Assembly (NCBI GenBank): GCA_963921825.1
Contig: OY997593.1
Location: 64,464,039 to 64,528,038 of the forward strand
Reading direction: 5' to 3'
Length of the DNA stretch: 64,000 nt
From: Erodium maritimum
Taxonomy: Eukaryota > Streptophyta > Magnoliopsida > Geraniales > Geraniaceae
Positions 10,401-22,470 of the stretch are shown here, piece by piece (within the stretch, counting starts at the first letter, position 1; every line of letters starts with the position of its first letter). Under the pieces are notes generated by a model, which searched no databases, was not told the origin of the DNA, and worked only from the letters and a program-made list of their open reading frames with translations. The position numbers were made by a program, and so were the translations under genes.

Positions 10401-12460
10401 GAGCATGTACATCGAGCCGAGACAAGAGGGGGAGGGGGCAAGGGGTGTGTGCCTCGGGGTTCGGGGTTCACCCTCCGCGTGATGTGGGAAGCCGAAACAG
10501 AAGGGTGCGGGGAGCAGGGCGGGGCGTAGGCGAGTTTGGGCGGGTGCGGAACGCGGGGCAGAAATCTGCCTCGCGCCTTTGTGCCTCTCGCTCCTCCCTC
10601 CTCGTGTGACGCGTGACCCTAAGGCAGAATGTCGTTGTCCAACGCCTAGTAATGGCTAGTTTTTTAAAATTCAAAATAAATACAAAAATCAATTCTCAAA
10701 CACCTATAAATACCCCTTACCCTATTTCATCCAATCTACACCAACTTTCTCCCTAATTCTCTTAACATTTTCTCTCCAATTTGCATATTTTATTTTTAAC
10801 AAGAAATTTCCGACGATGAGGCTCAAATGAGGGATGAGCTCGAAGCCGTAGAACGCGAGTACGAAGCAGCACTTCTTACTCAGGAGGAAAGACTCCGGCG
10901 GAGGACCGACATAATGATAGAAAGAGCAATGCCCAAATTCCACGCAATACGGCAAATGATCGAAAGAGGGGAAGGTTCTCGACGAGAGATTAACAAAAAT
11001 CGTGCTAGAGGCCACGAGCAACTGATAGCGGATTATTTTGTCGAGAACCCGACCTATGGGCCCGAATTGTTCAGGCGTCGATTTCGCATGTCCAAAGCAT
11101 TATTTTTATGGGTTATGGATGCGGTGGCGGCTCATGACGATTATTTTGTGCAGAAGTCGGACGGTGCGAGACGATTGGGGTTATCAAAGCACCAAAAATG
11201 CACCGCCGCGATACGAATGCTAGCGTACGGGTGCTCAACCGATTCATTGGACGACACACTACGTATGGGGGTAAGTACTATACTTAAATGTGTTAGACGT
11301 TTCTGTATAGTCGTTATTGAGGTTCTCATAGAGGAATACATGCAGAAGCCGAATGAGGCGGGCATGCAGAGATTACTCGAGTCGGGGCACAGCCGAGGGT
11401 TCCCCGGTATGATTGGCAGTCTTGTCTGCATGCATTGGGAGTGGAAGAATTGTCCAATCGCATCGCAAGGAGCACACGAACGTGAAGATCACGAGAATCC
11501 AATGGATCGAACAACGACATTAACGTCCTCCACGCCGGCCACTTATTCGACGACGTTTTTCATGGTCGTGACTTGTTTGTGCATTACGAGCTCAACAGGC
11601 GTCGCTACAACCGCCCGTATTATTTAGTTGACGGCATTTACCCCATATGAAGTCGGTTCGTGAAGTCGATTCGCCATCCCCATACTCGCAACCGGAAGTT
11701 GTTTGCCAAATGTCAAGAAGGTGCTCGGAAATATATTGAACAGGCTTTTGGAGTCCTCCAAGCACAGTGGCACATAATCTTCAGGCTTGCTCGTATCTGG
11801 AAGAATTCTATTTTAGCTAACATGATGCATGCTTGTATCATTCTACACAATATTATTGTGGAGGATGAACGCGGCCGCTACGAAGCACGGGTGACGAATT
11901 GTAATTCGAGGGCCCTCCGGAAATACCAGATTGGGCACCACCTCAATGATGACATCAAGGAGGGTCCTTGTCATACCGAGCTGAGTTGTGTGCTCGAGTC
12001 AGCATCATCAATGATGAGACCCATCGACAACTCCAACATGACCTTATGGAGCACATATGGACTCTGTTTGGAGCGAATTATCGTGGTTTAGACAACGACA
12101 CGGATTCGGACGACTGAGATGATTACTTTAATAAATTTGATGTACTAGAAAGCATTGTGATGTTTGATTATTAATGAAATTTAAAATTTATTAATTAGTT
12201 TTGTATTTTTTTTAATTTATGTATTTATTAATTAATTTTATATATTTTATTTCTATTTTATTTATTATTTTGTTAATTAATTATGCATTTAACAAATTCA
12301 GCAAAAGCGTTATTAAATATCCAGTTAGCATTTCAAGAGGGTCATGATCCCCATACTTGTCTCTCTTGATGTGGAACACTCTCAATTTTGGAGGGGCAAA
12401 ACCTCAACCCAGTCAGCAGAGGTTGCCTCTTGCCTCTTGTCTCTCTTGATGTACATGCTC
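10401..12460 (+). mobile_element. PIF/Harbinger DNA transposon, full boundaries, dead transposase
   Basis: The left end (10401) and the reverse complement of the right end (12460) both begin GAGCATGTACATC and stay similar for about 35 bases (ACAAGAGG shared). The 3-bp target duplication TAA flanks both sides (10398-10400 and 12461-12463), as expected for PIF/Harbinger. The element is 2060 bp. It holds one transposase gene and no visible Myb-like second gene. It landed in LINE ORF2. Related deletion derivatives lie at 60963-63713. Confidence 0.92.
10827..12117 (+). pseudogene. Harbinger (HARBI1-like, DDE_Tnp_4) transposase, inactivated
   Basis: This encoded the DDE nuclease-type transposase of the surrounding element. 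The N-terminus (ELEAVEREYEAALLTQEE) and the motif DYFVENPTYGPELFRRRFRMS are typical. At about 11430 the family motif GSIDCMHWEW reads GSLVCMHWEW, so the first catalytic Asp is Val. Just after, conserved sequence is missing and the frame shifts; the second-Asp motif NNDINVL (from 11510) is in another frame. A TGA at 11648-11650 then interrupts that frame, where the family usually has Lys-Trp. The third acidic motif (EQAFGVLQ) survives near 11745. A further frameshift lies near 11990 and the last remnant ends at 12117. Residues resembling a normal N-terminus continue upstream of Met 10827 to a stop. Confidence 0.9.
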
Positions 12461-12994
12461 TAATGAGTTCCTCACGCCAATCCATCCAACCCGGTCTCAT
12501 TAACCTGTTCACTCTCCAATGCTCCATGAGACCATTCACATCTGGCAAGAAACCAGTTTCGTAATTAACCCAAAGAACCTCCATAATACCAGAGTCCTCC
12601 CCCGTTCCAATTTTCCTTCTAATGCCTGAGCAAACCACATTTTGAGTTGTCAATAGACTATTCCAAATAGAACTAGCGTTAGGCAACTCATTAGCATGTA
12701 AAAAGTTCCACAAGGGGAAATATTTGGCTTTTAAAATATTTCTCACCAGATTATCAAGAGTCGGTAAGACCCTCCAACCTCGCTTTCCAAGTAATGCAAC
12801 ATTAAAATCTCTCTCATATGTTTGAAACTCAGGCTTCTTTGGAACTCATGAGCACATAAAGTTCCCCCACTGACTCCATTTTATGCCATTACCAGTCTTA
12901 TTGTCGTGACCCCACCAATAACAATTCAACAGAACTTTAATTTCCCGTAAAAGCTTCAACGACAATAAGTGCACACTCATAAGCGGGGAGAGCT
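12461..12994 (-). pseudogene. LINE ORF2 fragment between the Harbinger element and the retroposon
   Basis: On the minus strand, from about 12990: LLREIKVLLNCYWWG, then an I.W..WG segment, then ALLGKRGWRVL, VRNILKAKYFP and WRIG-like motifs, then WREELI at the Harbinger junction. These follow the order of the region downstream of the reverse transcriptase in plant L1 ORF2. A stop or frameshift occurs near 12850. Confidence 0.8.
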
Positions 12995-14854
12995 AACTTG
13001 AGTGTCCACCCTATCTCTAGACAGAAAAGCTCTCAACTCCCTCTGCTAACCCTAACCGCCGCCCTACAGTAAGCTCTCTCCTTACCGACGGCGTCTCGAC
13101 ATCCAGCCAACGACGTCGCCGGTGGTCACCCTTGTTCTTCTTTCTTTCCTTTCCCCCTCTTTGCCCCTCGACCTTCGCTCTCTAGGTGCGGCTTCTGCGT
13201 CTTCTTCGTCGTGTTGGGCGTACTTCCTGCAGATCTAGTGTCTGTGCCGGAGTTCGCTCAAGACCTCCCAGCCTCGTTCTCCTCTGCTTCTCCCCGCGCG
13301 TTTGGATGGGTTCTACAGGCAGCATGCGTGTGGTGTTGAGGTCTCATTCGAAGCTCCTGCCCCGTGGACCTGCTCGTCCTCGCCAGAGTCTTGTCGTACG
13401 TTTACAGATCTGGAAGATGGAGCATCAGCTGGAAGCTTCAATCCAAGTATGGGCCTCGTCAGAAGTTGGAGTCTCAGGGGTTGCTCGCCTGAGGAAGCTT
13501 CTGCCTGCTCCAGGTTCGGTGGATGGAGTTTCTGTTCGCGTCGGTCGTTCTCGTCCTGTCCTGCTCTGGGTTTGCTTTGGATCGGGTCGGTGCTGGTGCA
13601 GGAGCAGGTGTGTTTGCGGATCCAGGTTTGGGTCGGGTCGGGCTCTAAAAGGTCCAGGCGGGTGAAGGTCTCCCCTTCTTGCTTTTGGTTTCCGTCTTTT
13701 TGATACTAGTTGTTGTTTCCTTTCCTAGCCTTGCATGTGCCTCTTTGTGCCGAGGCTACCTTGTTTAGGACTCAGCTCCGGCTCAATAGATCTCCGGGGA
13801 GTTTCGGTGTCCATTTATTTCCTATAGTGAGACGCGCTTCTTGACTCGGCTTCAAGATTGTGGGGTTAAGGTTGTGACACGCCATTCGTGGTGGTTGTTG
13901 GTGTTGGCCTCGGTTCGATCTCACCGGTGCCGGTTTGGTAAGGAGTCCCTACCTTTTCGGATTTCCTCAACAGCTTGGGTTGTCAAGGTCCCTCGGGCTT
14001 CTGCTGTGCGTGCTGTTATTGGTGCCTAGCTGCTGAGTCTGCCTCGTGCCCGGTAGAAATACCGGGTCCTCTCCTTTTTAGGCGTTTCTTAGGGTTGGCC
14101 AGGTTCGTTTAGAGGATCGGGTGCGAGTGCAAGCCTTGTTGATCAGCATTTGTGAGGTACTTTATTTTCTCTAACCTTGGCTGGTTAGGCTTCTCCTACC
14201 CGTACATGCACCCCTTTGTATTTGGGCTTCACTTCTTCTTGACCCAGTTGTGGGTCGAGCTTGTCGGTTAAAGGCGTTGACCGTCGGCGAGTTTCTTGGG
14301 TGTTGTTTGCCATATCAGAAGCCATCTGCTAGGGTTGTATGTTAATCCGGGTCTGTCTCAATCGTTAGCCGTGCTGGCCATAGGCATTCTAGTAGATTTC
14401 TTTTCTCTTTTGAGGATTGGCATCTCTATTGAGATGGAAGTTGATCTTTTCATTCAAGGTTAGGGTTTGGATTGCATCTGGTTGGGCGTGGTAGTTGGAA
14501 ACTACTCCCCAAAGTGCTTCATGGTGGTCAGATTTGGGTACTCAAGACCCATTTTTTCAAATTAGATCTTCATGGTGGTTATATTTGGATTTAAGATCAT
14601 GTTTTGTTTTTTTGGGAGTGTTCATGCTGTGTTCGTTGTTAGTTTTTATCTTCCTGTTTGTCTGTGTTGTTTGTGGCTCTTCAGAGTAGGTTTACCTATT
14701 CTTGGTGTTGGTTTTAGTTTTCGTTGGTTACCCTTATAAGTCGACATATGATCGTCTTGGAGTTTCCTTTTGTGGATCTGTAGCTGGATCTAGCTTGTAA
14801 TTCCTATTTGGCCTCAAAAGAGGTTTCAATTAAATTTGCATTGCCGATAAAAAA
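12995..14854 (+). mobile_element. LINE-mobilised non-autonomous retroposon with A tail
   Basis: It is bounded by a 14-base target duplication with one mismatch, AAGCGGGGAGAGCT (12981-12994) and AAGCAGGGAGAGCT (14855-14868), and ends in GCCGATAAAAAAA. The 3' end (AATTTGCATTGCCGAT plus As) resembles plant LINE 3' ends, suggesting LINE machinery moved it. The 5' part is CT-rich and then GC-rich (CCTAACCGCCGCC). Open frames at 13186-13703 match no known domain. It lies inside LINE ORF2, whose frame is restored when it is removed. Confidence 0.7.
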
Positions 14855-14868
14855 AAGCAGGGAGAGCT

Positions 14869-16043
14869 TGAATGACTTATTTGATAAGTACCTCTTTCCC
14901 GGTCGGCTTATAATTCTATCCTTGATGTACTTGAAAGCTTTATACAGGCTCCTTCCAATGACCGTCGAAAGCCCAAGATAGTACCCCAATTCATTCATAG
15001 CAATTCCTTGATCTCGTCTCTCCTAATTGATAGCGTATTAGGACTAAACAAAATCGAGGACTTGTAAGTGTTAATTTTCTGCCCCGAGGCCTTTTCATAT
15101 AAGCTCAATATTTTTCTTCCACCTTTTCGCTTCAACTTCGTCCAAAAAAGAAACTATCGTCTGCAAAAACATAAGTGAGTAACCGAGGGAGCGTCCTTGA
15201 TTACTCTAGTACCATGAATAAGCCCCAGTCGTTCTAAATTACAAATTAAACGAGAAAGACCCTCTACACAAACGATAAAGAGGTGTGGGGATAGCGGGTC
15301 ACCTTGACGGATCCCTTGTCCTGGTGAAAATGGACACAGTCTATGACCTTTTACGGTAACCCTAAATACCGGGGATCGCACACAAACCATGATCAGAGCC
15401 ACCCATCGCTCATCAAACCCCATAGCTAACAACACCCTCGCTAAGTACCCCTAATCCACCATATTATAGGCTTTCTGCATGTCAACCTTCATTTCCATTA
15501 GTCCAACCTTTCCTTGTCATATGTTCATCTGGGGTGAAGGACCTCCGCAGAAATGATTATGTTGTTTGTGATTAACTTTCCTTTGAGGAAGGCATTATAG
15601 GACTCTCATATTAAACCCTGCAAGATGGTCGACAATCGTTGTATCATAACCATTGGAACGATTTTATATAGAACGTCACAAAGATTTGTGCGCTTGAACT
15701 CTCCCATGTGAGCAGGTCGTCTGGTCTTCGGGATCAAAATGAGATTTATCTCATTTAGTCCAGGCGGTAAAGACCCAGTTACAAAAATCTGTTTGACCAG
15801 ACTACACACTTAATCAACCACAATTGGCCAAAATTTATGAAAAAAACGGGTTAAAGCCATCAGGTCCCGGGGCTTTAAGGGGTTTCATGCTAAAAAGAGC
15901 GACCTTGACCTCATCATCATCAATCAGACGAGTTCGAAAATAACTCTGACTGGGATAAACTAACTTTAGAATCAATTTACTAACCTCATCAGTAACTTGT
16001 TGATCGTGAGAGAAGAGGTCAGAGAAATAATCAACAATCAATT
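14869..16043 (-). pseudogene. LINE ORF2 reverse transcriptase core, broken
   Basis: On the minus strand, in order: IVDYFSDLFSH, then LKAPGPDGFNP (about 15850), LPPGLNEINLILIPK (about 15740), GQGIRQGDPLSPHLFIV (about 15295) and the catalytic FADD box region near 15160. Next come YEKASGQKIN and YLGLS...GRS..KAF.YIKDR. An extra T in the run just before the FADD box shifts the frame, so the catalytic box is not read in frame with the upstream domain. Other frameshifts lie at about 15440-15600 and 15810. Confidence 0.85.
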
Positions 16044-16884
16044 TGTCACGCCCCGAATTCAGTAGGACCGAACCCGGAACGCGAACGGTGAAACAATAAA
16101 ACCATTTTCAAACATTTTAATAAAACCGCTTAACATCACCACTTTGAGTTAATCAAAAACAATATTTTACAACTTAAAATACGTCCAAAACAAGCGGACA
16201 AAAACCAAAGCGTACGTCGCTAGACTCCCAAAAACCCAGACTCCCGCTCCCAGCTCTTCAAGCTTCGAGAGATCCCCTAGTCCGTCTCGCGACCAGTACC
16301 TGTAGGAAAAGCAGCTAGGGGTGAGCGTTCGCTCACTACCACGGATACCAGACTGACTACGGCATACGAGCAAAAATGCCGGAAACACCAACAAAAAACA
16401 AAACACCGGGGACTACTATCCCCAAACTCAGATGACCCGACTGTCACACGAAAACTGTTACTTTCCCCAACCAACTCAAAACCTGGACGCGTAATGTAGA
16501 CCCGACACAGCGGTTACGACCTCAACCCAAAACGCAAATAATAACCACGCAACACCCAAGATCGCAAAGGATCGCACACAACAAACAAGATCACAAAGGA
16601 TCGCACTCCAGCTACTCAGTGCCGGTTGCTAATCGGCTGGGCTTAAGCCTGCCCCACGCAACTTTCCCCGACACTCAGTCGGGCCAGGCGGTCGACCTGT
16701 TTGCGATATATACATCAATACTTTTCCGATAGCTGGTCGGAAGGGGAGCCGCCCTTCATCGCCGAAGAATGCACAATTTTACTGATGGTTAGCCGGAAGG
16801 CTAGCCAACCCCCACGCGCGCGACCACATGACCCCTTTTCTGTCAGGCGGGCCCCAACCTCCATGCAATCACAGTCATCACCCA

Positions 16885-17003
16885 AGGTTCAACAAATAGT
16901 GACAACACAGGTTTAACACCCCACAGGCACACATGGCCACCCACGACACACGAAACAGTAACACACGGGTTCAACACCCCAAAGGCACCCCTGACCACCC
17001 ACG
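16885..17003 (+). repeat. 57-bp minisatellite, left part
   Basis: About two units with the landmarks CACGACACAC, CGGGTTCAACACC and GGCACACATGGCCACC. The array is cut by the nested solo LTR and continues at 19591. Confidence 0.8.
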
Positions 17004-19590
17004 TGTAAAACCCACTTCGTTTTAAAAGGGTTTTGAGTTGCAAACTGAAACTTGAGGGTATGTTTTTGCAACAAGCTTTTTGGTAAAGAAATTAAAAATA
17101 TATATATAAGGAAGGAAAAAGGCAGTTTTGGACCGAGCTCGGGTTTGGGCAAGCTCGGGCCCATTCGCTACACGCGCGGCCCACTGAGTGAGCCCGACCC
17201 GTTTTCACGCAGGTCCAACCCTTTAAATAGGGTCAAAACCTAGGGTTCGGGCACTGTTCACTCGTCCCTCTTCGATCGCCTCTCTCTCTGAGAACTAGAC
17301 GGACGTCTCGTCGTCGTCCGTTCTCCGATCCCGACCTCACCTTCCTCTACCTCACCGTGCCCCCGCCTTCCTCTTCTTCTCCTTCCGTCTCCAGAACCAC
17401 GCGAAACCGAAGCTCGCCGGAGTTTCTGAAGGTGGGTCGCCCTTCTCGGGAGCAAATCGAGCCTCTTCTCCTCCCTTTTCTTCTTCTCCGTCCTCTCTAG
17501 GCCTGAAACCACATCGAAAAGGGTTTGATTGAAGTGGTTTCAAGGTGGGTCGTCGCCGCCGACTTCGCAACCCTAGAACCGGACGGAACTCGGTTCCTAA
17601 CGTCGTGGCTAGCGTCCTCGAGCCCGTCCAGCCACAGTCCGAACCCTACCGCCACTTCCTGAGCTTCGCCAGCGCTCTTGGCTGGGTTTTGGACTTCATC
17701 GTTGCCGGAGACGGTGGCCGGAGCGTTCGAGCCTCGCCGGAGCTGTACGAGCTCGGAGACGGGCCTGAACCGGGCCTTGGGCCAGGTCACGTTGTGGGCT
17801 GGTTGGTCCTGGGCCGGCACTCGAGCCTGGGCCAGAGCCTGGGCCGGACGTGGGTCAGGCCCAAGTCTTCGGAATGGGTCCTGATTCGGGTTCGGACCGG
17901 GTCTGACTCGGGTATGGGTCGGGTATGGGACCGGGTCCGGGTCTGGGTCAGGCGTGGAACCGGGTTAGGCTGGATCCGGGTCAGCAGTTTTAAATTAATT
18001 ACTTTAATAATTAATTTTGACTTAAAACCTGTTTTTTTTAAAAGACGTTTGGACTTTCCGAGATTCCTGGTCGAGAACTGATTGGGATTTTAATTGTTTA
18101 AAACCCAGATTTGGATTTCGGGGACTTCGCCTTGGAAGACGATGTTGGCCCTGTCGTCCGCAGCTAGAAGACGCCGCCGTGTTACCATCTTGAGGTAGGG
18201 AAAGTATCGAACCCCTCCTTAATTATGAACGGATAAACTAGTATGCATGACTAGGGTCTTTAATAACCGGAACGTCTTAGTGACACATAGGTAAAACCGT
18301 TATATTATTATTTTAATTGGACGAGTCTTGATAATACTTGAAACGAACATGTTTGATATCCGTTTGACGTGCTTGTACTCTCTGGGAAATTGTTGTGCTG
18401 ATAGACGGGTCATGTCTAGGTCCTAGAGTTGCGTGCTGTGTGTTTACTTGCTGTGTGGGAGTCTAATTAACGTCATAATCGCTGTGTGAGAATCTAAATA
18501 ATATTATAACCGTTGTGTAAATGTCTAAATAGAATTATCACCGGTGCTGCATGATGTGGCTGTGTGGGCAAGTGTGCCATATGTGACTATGTGAACCCTT
18601 GATTGTGAAATGACCGGGTGAGTGATAGAACGGGTGTATGCTAAGATAGTTCGACTGTATCCAAGACCATCAAATGTTTGTGTTATGTGCGAAATCCTGT
18701 TGTGTTTGCGAGACGACGTAGCCGGGTGGATAACCATATCGAGGCCAAGGATGGCGTGACCAGATGACTCATAATCCGGGATGGGATTGATCGAGGAGTG
18801 TGCCGGTTTATATTCAAGTTGAGTAGAGCCCTTCGTCTGTGTGAGGAGGAAGATATCGTGACTGACGATGGGTGTTCCGGTGCGATATAAGCGGTTGTGT
18901 GCAAATCGGTGGAGTTCCAGTTCAGTACATATGAGAGTAGCGCCCTTCGTCTGTGTGAGGAGGAAGATATCGTGACTGACGCTGTGTGTTCCGGTGCGAT
19001 ATAATCAACTGTGTGCAAATCGATGGAGTTGACTCCCGCAATTTACGACATTTGTGTGCGTTTCGTCCGGACCCTTCTCCGTTATTTGCTGTGTGTCGTC
19101 CTATGGATTCTATGTGTGTTCTGATGTATGCCTTTTTCTCTGGTTTGGTCTGTGTGTTTTACGCGTAGTTTTATACTGTGTGGGTTGACTAGTAAGGGTT
19201 TTGCCTAAAGGCATTTATTGGGTCATATCCCTAGTTTACCCTAATTACAAAATTTACCTTGAGGTTAAACGGCGTGTTTGGAGTTCTTTTACTTTTCCTA
19301 CTGAACGCAAGCTCACCCCTCCTGTCTTTGTAGTGTTTCAGGTGTTGAGCGGGAGTAGTACTAGCCGGACTCTCGGAGCTGGGGAGCTGTTGAGGGTTTA
19401 GCTAGTTTTAGAGACGTACACCCTTTTTCTTTTCATGTTGGACTTGTGTACTTTACTGGTTGAGCTGCGACTCTTGACTTTTGGAAGTTTTATTTCATTT
19501 TGGAACTTTATTTATCTTATTTCCTCTTGTTTTACTGTAAATCTTTAGTCGCGTCTCGAATTCGGTCAAAACCGGATTTGGGGCGTGACA
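17004..19590 (+). mobile_element. Solo LTR (plus) nested in a minisatellite inside another solo LTR
   Basis: It starts TGTAAAACCC and ends CCGGATTTGGGGCGTGACA. The target sequence CACG lies on both sides (17000-17003 and 19591-19594); a fifth base does not match. The 2587-bp LTR shows a CT-rich leader after AACCTAGGGTTCGGG (about 17240), a run of CGGGT/GGGTC repeats at about 17750-17990, and a duplicated 114-bp block. Its layout matches the larger LTR at 46377-49894, so they belong to one family. No flanking internal sequence is present. Confidence 0.82.
18828..19031 (+). repeat. 114-bp direct duplication within an LTR
   Basis: The block CCCTTCGTCTGTGTGAGGAG through CAAATCG.TGGAGTT occurs twice, 114 bases apart (CTTCGTCT at 18831 and 18945), with a few differences. 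Confidence 0.8.
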
Positions 19591-19834
19591 CACGACACAC
19601 AAACAGTAAAAACACGGGTTCAACACCACAAAGGCACACATGGCCACCCACGACACACAAACAGTAAAATACGGGTTCAACACCCCAAAGGCACACATGG
19701 CCACCCACGACACACAAACAGTAAAATACGGGTTCCACACCCCAAAGGCACACCTGACCACCCACGACACACAAACAGTAAAATACGGGTTCAACTCCCT
19801 ACAGGCACTCATGGCCACCCACAAACACAGACAA
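19591..19834 (+). repeat. 57-bp minisatellite, right part
   Basis: Units begin at 19591, 19649, 19706, 19763 and 19820 (spacing 58, 57, 57, 57). Each has CACGACACACAAACAGTAAA, CGGGTTC and a GGCCACC-type end. Several overlapping open frames on both strands here are only translations of the repeat. Confidence 0.9.
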
Positions 19835-19864
19835 TTCAATCAACCTCCGGGCACAACCAAATGC

Positions 19865-20045
19865 CACCAGTATTTCTATTGTTCGATATGTTCACTTATC
19901 CTACGACACTACTAAGTGTCACATGCATTTCTATTGTTCGATACGTTCACGTATCATACGACACCACTAAGTATCGCCTGCATTTCTAGTGTTCGATAAA
20001 ATTACTTATCCTACGACACCACTAGGTGTCACATGCATTTCTACT
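19865..20045 (+). repeat. 55-bp tandem repeat
   Basis: About 3.3 units, each starting near GCATTTCTATTGTTCGATA and containing TACGACACCACTAAGTGTC. It lies within the outer solo LTR, just after the 57-bp minisatellite. Confidence 0.75.
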
Positions 20046-21499
20046 GATAACTTTCCCTAGTCAAGGCCGAAATCCGGATACTTTTCCCTACCTCGTAATG
20101 CTTCCACAAAAGTCCACTCCCAATCTCCGGCGTGCTCGCGATCACTCGCCTAGCTTCCCCTTTCCGCGGTCGTCGGCACGATCTAACAAGAACACAATTA
20201 AAGCACTTTTTAAGTTTGCAGGCAAAGCTGAATTTTAATAAACTTGACGCCCAATTGCAACCCCGACAATGTCGATCACTCCCAAACTTCCCAATTACTC
20301 GACATTGTCAATAACAGGCCCGGAAAAGCCCGATTCGCCCGGCTCGGCGAATCTGCCCAGGATCGGAAAACGCCCTTCCGGGGCTCCGAAAATTCCCGTT
20401 TTTGTTTCTACGATCCTAGAATAACTCAAGGGTTCCAATGCAATCGACGGAATCAATTTCCGACTTCCGAGCGATTGAATTCGCGTTTCAAGTTTCTAAA
20501 CCCGAAATTTCCAACTTTCACAATTTAATTTCATAATTCGTTCCGGGTGTGAATTATCGATTCGGGGATCGTCCAAAACCACCCGAACACGAAAAACCCG
20601 AGGCCCGGGCAAGTGGGCCCCACACGGCCACAATGGGAAAATTTCCTTTTCGCCCCAAAACGTTCCTAACGAACCCCAAACCTCAACCATTCATCTTTAA
20701 ACCAATTCTAACCAAAACCCAACCATATTTGACTCGTTTAAACTCAACCCTAATTTTCAAACGTACCAAAACGAGAAAAGAATGGGTTCTCACCGTAGGA
20801 AATGACGAGGGGAGTTCAAATCCGCAGTCGTTGAGTTGATCGGTCGGCCGGATCGTCGGGAAACGCCGAAAATCTACACTTCCTTCTCTTTTTCTCTCTT
20901 TCCCCTTCTCTCTCTTCTCCCTCTCATTTTTCTGTTTTTGGCCGAGACATTCGTCCTTTCTTTCTTTTATTTTGTTTTAAAATCAAACCAAACCTCTTAA
21001 TTACAAACTACCCCTCATTTCTTTTCTTTATTTTAAAAACCAACAACCACCACTTGTGTGACAAGTGTCTTGTGGGTCCCACCTTTTTGAAAAATATCTT
21101 TGTAGATATTTTTCAGTCAGATTCGAGAAATTCGGCCATCTCGGGCCCCGAACGGGCCCATTTTCCAAGAAATTACGAAATTTCACGTGCTACAAGGAAA
21201 CGGCCCAACTAAGATTGCTGTAATGACGGCTAAGCTTTTTGGATCCAAAACGGGCCTCGAACGGACCAAAACGTCGCTTGGTTGACTTTTCCGGCAAAAA
21301 GTCAACATTTCCCAAATTGGTCAAAAAGTTGCCATGAGTCCCCCAGAACTCACTTTGGTCGATATCGGGGTCAACTTAAGTCCGATATGACCCTCGGGGT
21401 CAAATTTAGGTTCATTTAGGTGTCTGTCCAAAAATTCTAAATTTTCCTGTTTTTCTGTCGATTTGACCGGCGTTGACCGGGAGCAGTTCTTACACAATT

Positions 21500-22470
21500 C
21501 CTCCAAGCCCGAGCCCCACTCTCGAGTAACCCCTTGTCCATCCACCAATCCCTTAAAATTTTTCTCCTCCGTCTCGCCAACGCTTTAGCGTGAAAATACA
21601 TGGTATTTTTATCACCCACCATGTGCCAATGTTGTTTTGCACGATGGTGCCATCTGTCATCTTTCTAAGCCGAAAACAGTGAAAGCTAGCCTCTAAGAAA
21701 ATGAACCCGTTCTCCGCTTGCTTGATCCCACCGACCCTTTAATTTTTTCATCTCTTTCCTACAATTATGAATTTTCTGACCAATGGGATCCGGGTTAGTT
21801 GCAACCCATCATCCCAAGTCACTGGCGGTACGCTTGAGCCTGTCCGTAATTGGAAAATCTTCCTCACTCTCCCACGCTTGCTGGACAACACGGGTGCATT
21901 CTGGGTCATTTCCCCAAGCTTACTCAAATTTAAAACGACGATCTCTCTCGACCCTATCTTCTTGACGCCCCACCACCCAAATAGGGGCGTGATCGGACGT
22001 TGATAACCCACCATTTTGAAGCACCGTATCTAGATATAATAAGTCCCAACTCGGATTAATATCATCTCTATCAGGCTGGATTTCAATTCTATTAGGTCCA
22101 TGTTCCCCCCTCTCCATGTGTACCTATAACCCAAAATATGAAGGTCTTGAAGACCCATGTCCTCTAAAGCCTCAAGGATTCCGTTATGGAGGTTAACTGG
22201 GTATGGATTTCCTCCCCGCATGTCATCGTCCAAGAGCATGTTATTAAGGTCCCCTAGAAGGACCCAAGGTATGTCTGATTGCTTCCTTAGAGACCGAATC
22301 AAATTCCAAGTCTCCCATCTCCTCTCTCTTTTGGGTTGACCATACATACCCGTCACCCTTACAACGTACCCATCTGAATTAAGGAACAACATATCAATAT
22401 GATTCGAAGATAATCATCTCAATTTCCATTTCTCCTTATCCTTCTGAAACATCGCAATTCCACCTCCTCC
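21500..22470 (-). pseudogene. LINE ORF2 endonuclease and start of the RT region
   Basis: On the minus strand, the 22392-22030 segment reads VTGMYGQP, then PWVLLGDLNNML, then LQDLHILGYRYTW, the endonuclease/exonuclease/phosphatase pattern of LINE ORF2. SDHAPI follows near 21985. Then GDKNTMYFHAKALARRRRKI (about 21610) and, after a frameshift, GLVDGQGVTREWGSGLEEL continue to the LTR junction at 21499. Confidence 0.85.

Larger units (their letters stand above)
16044..21494 (-). mobile_element. Solo LTR (LTR retrotransposon, minus), interrupted by a nested solo LTR
   Basis: The element begins TGTCACGCCCC and ends AGCAGTTCTTACA on the plus strand; its reverse complement has the TGTAAGAAC...GGGGCGTGACA ends of the LTR family found elsewhere here. 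A perfect 5-bp target duplication, CAATT, flanks it (16039-16043 and 21495-21499). No internal region, primer site or genes are present, so it is a solo LTR left by recombination. Its own length is about 2.9 kb after removing the nested LTR at 17004-19590. Removing it rejoins the LINE frame. Confidence 0.88.

Noticed and set aside
19495-19915. Cys- and Gly-rich repeat proteins on both strands
   Set aside because: They are frames through the 57-bp minisatellite; the repeat length is a multiple of three, which keeps them open without selection.
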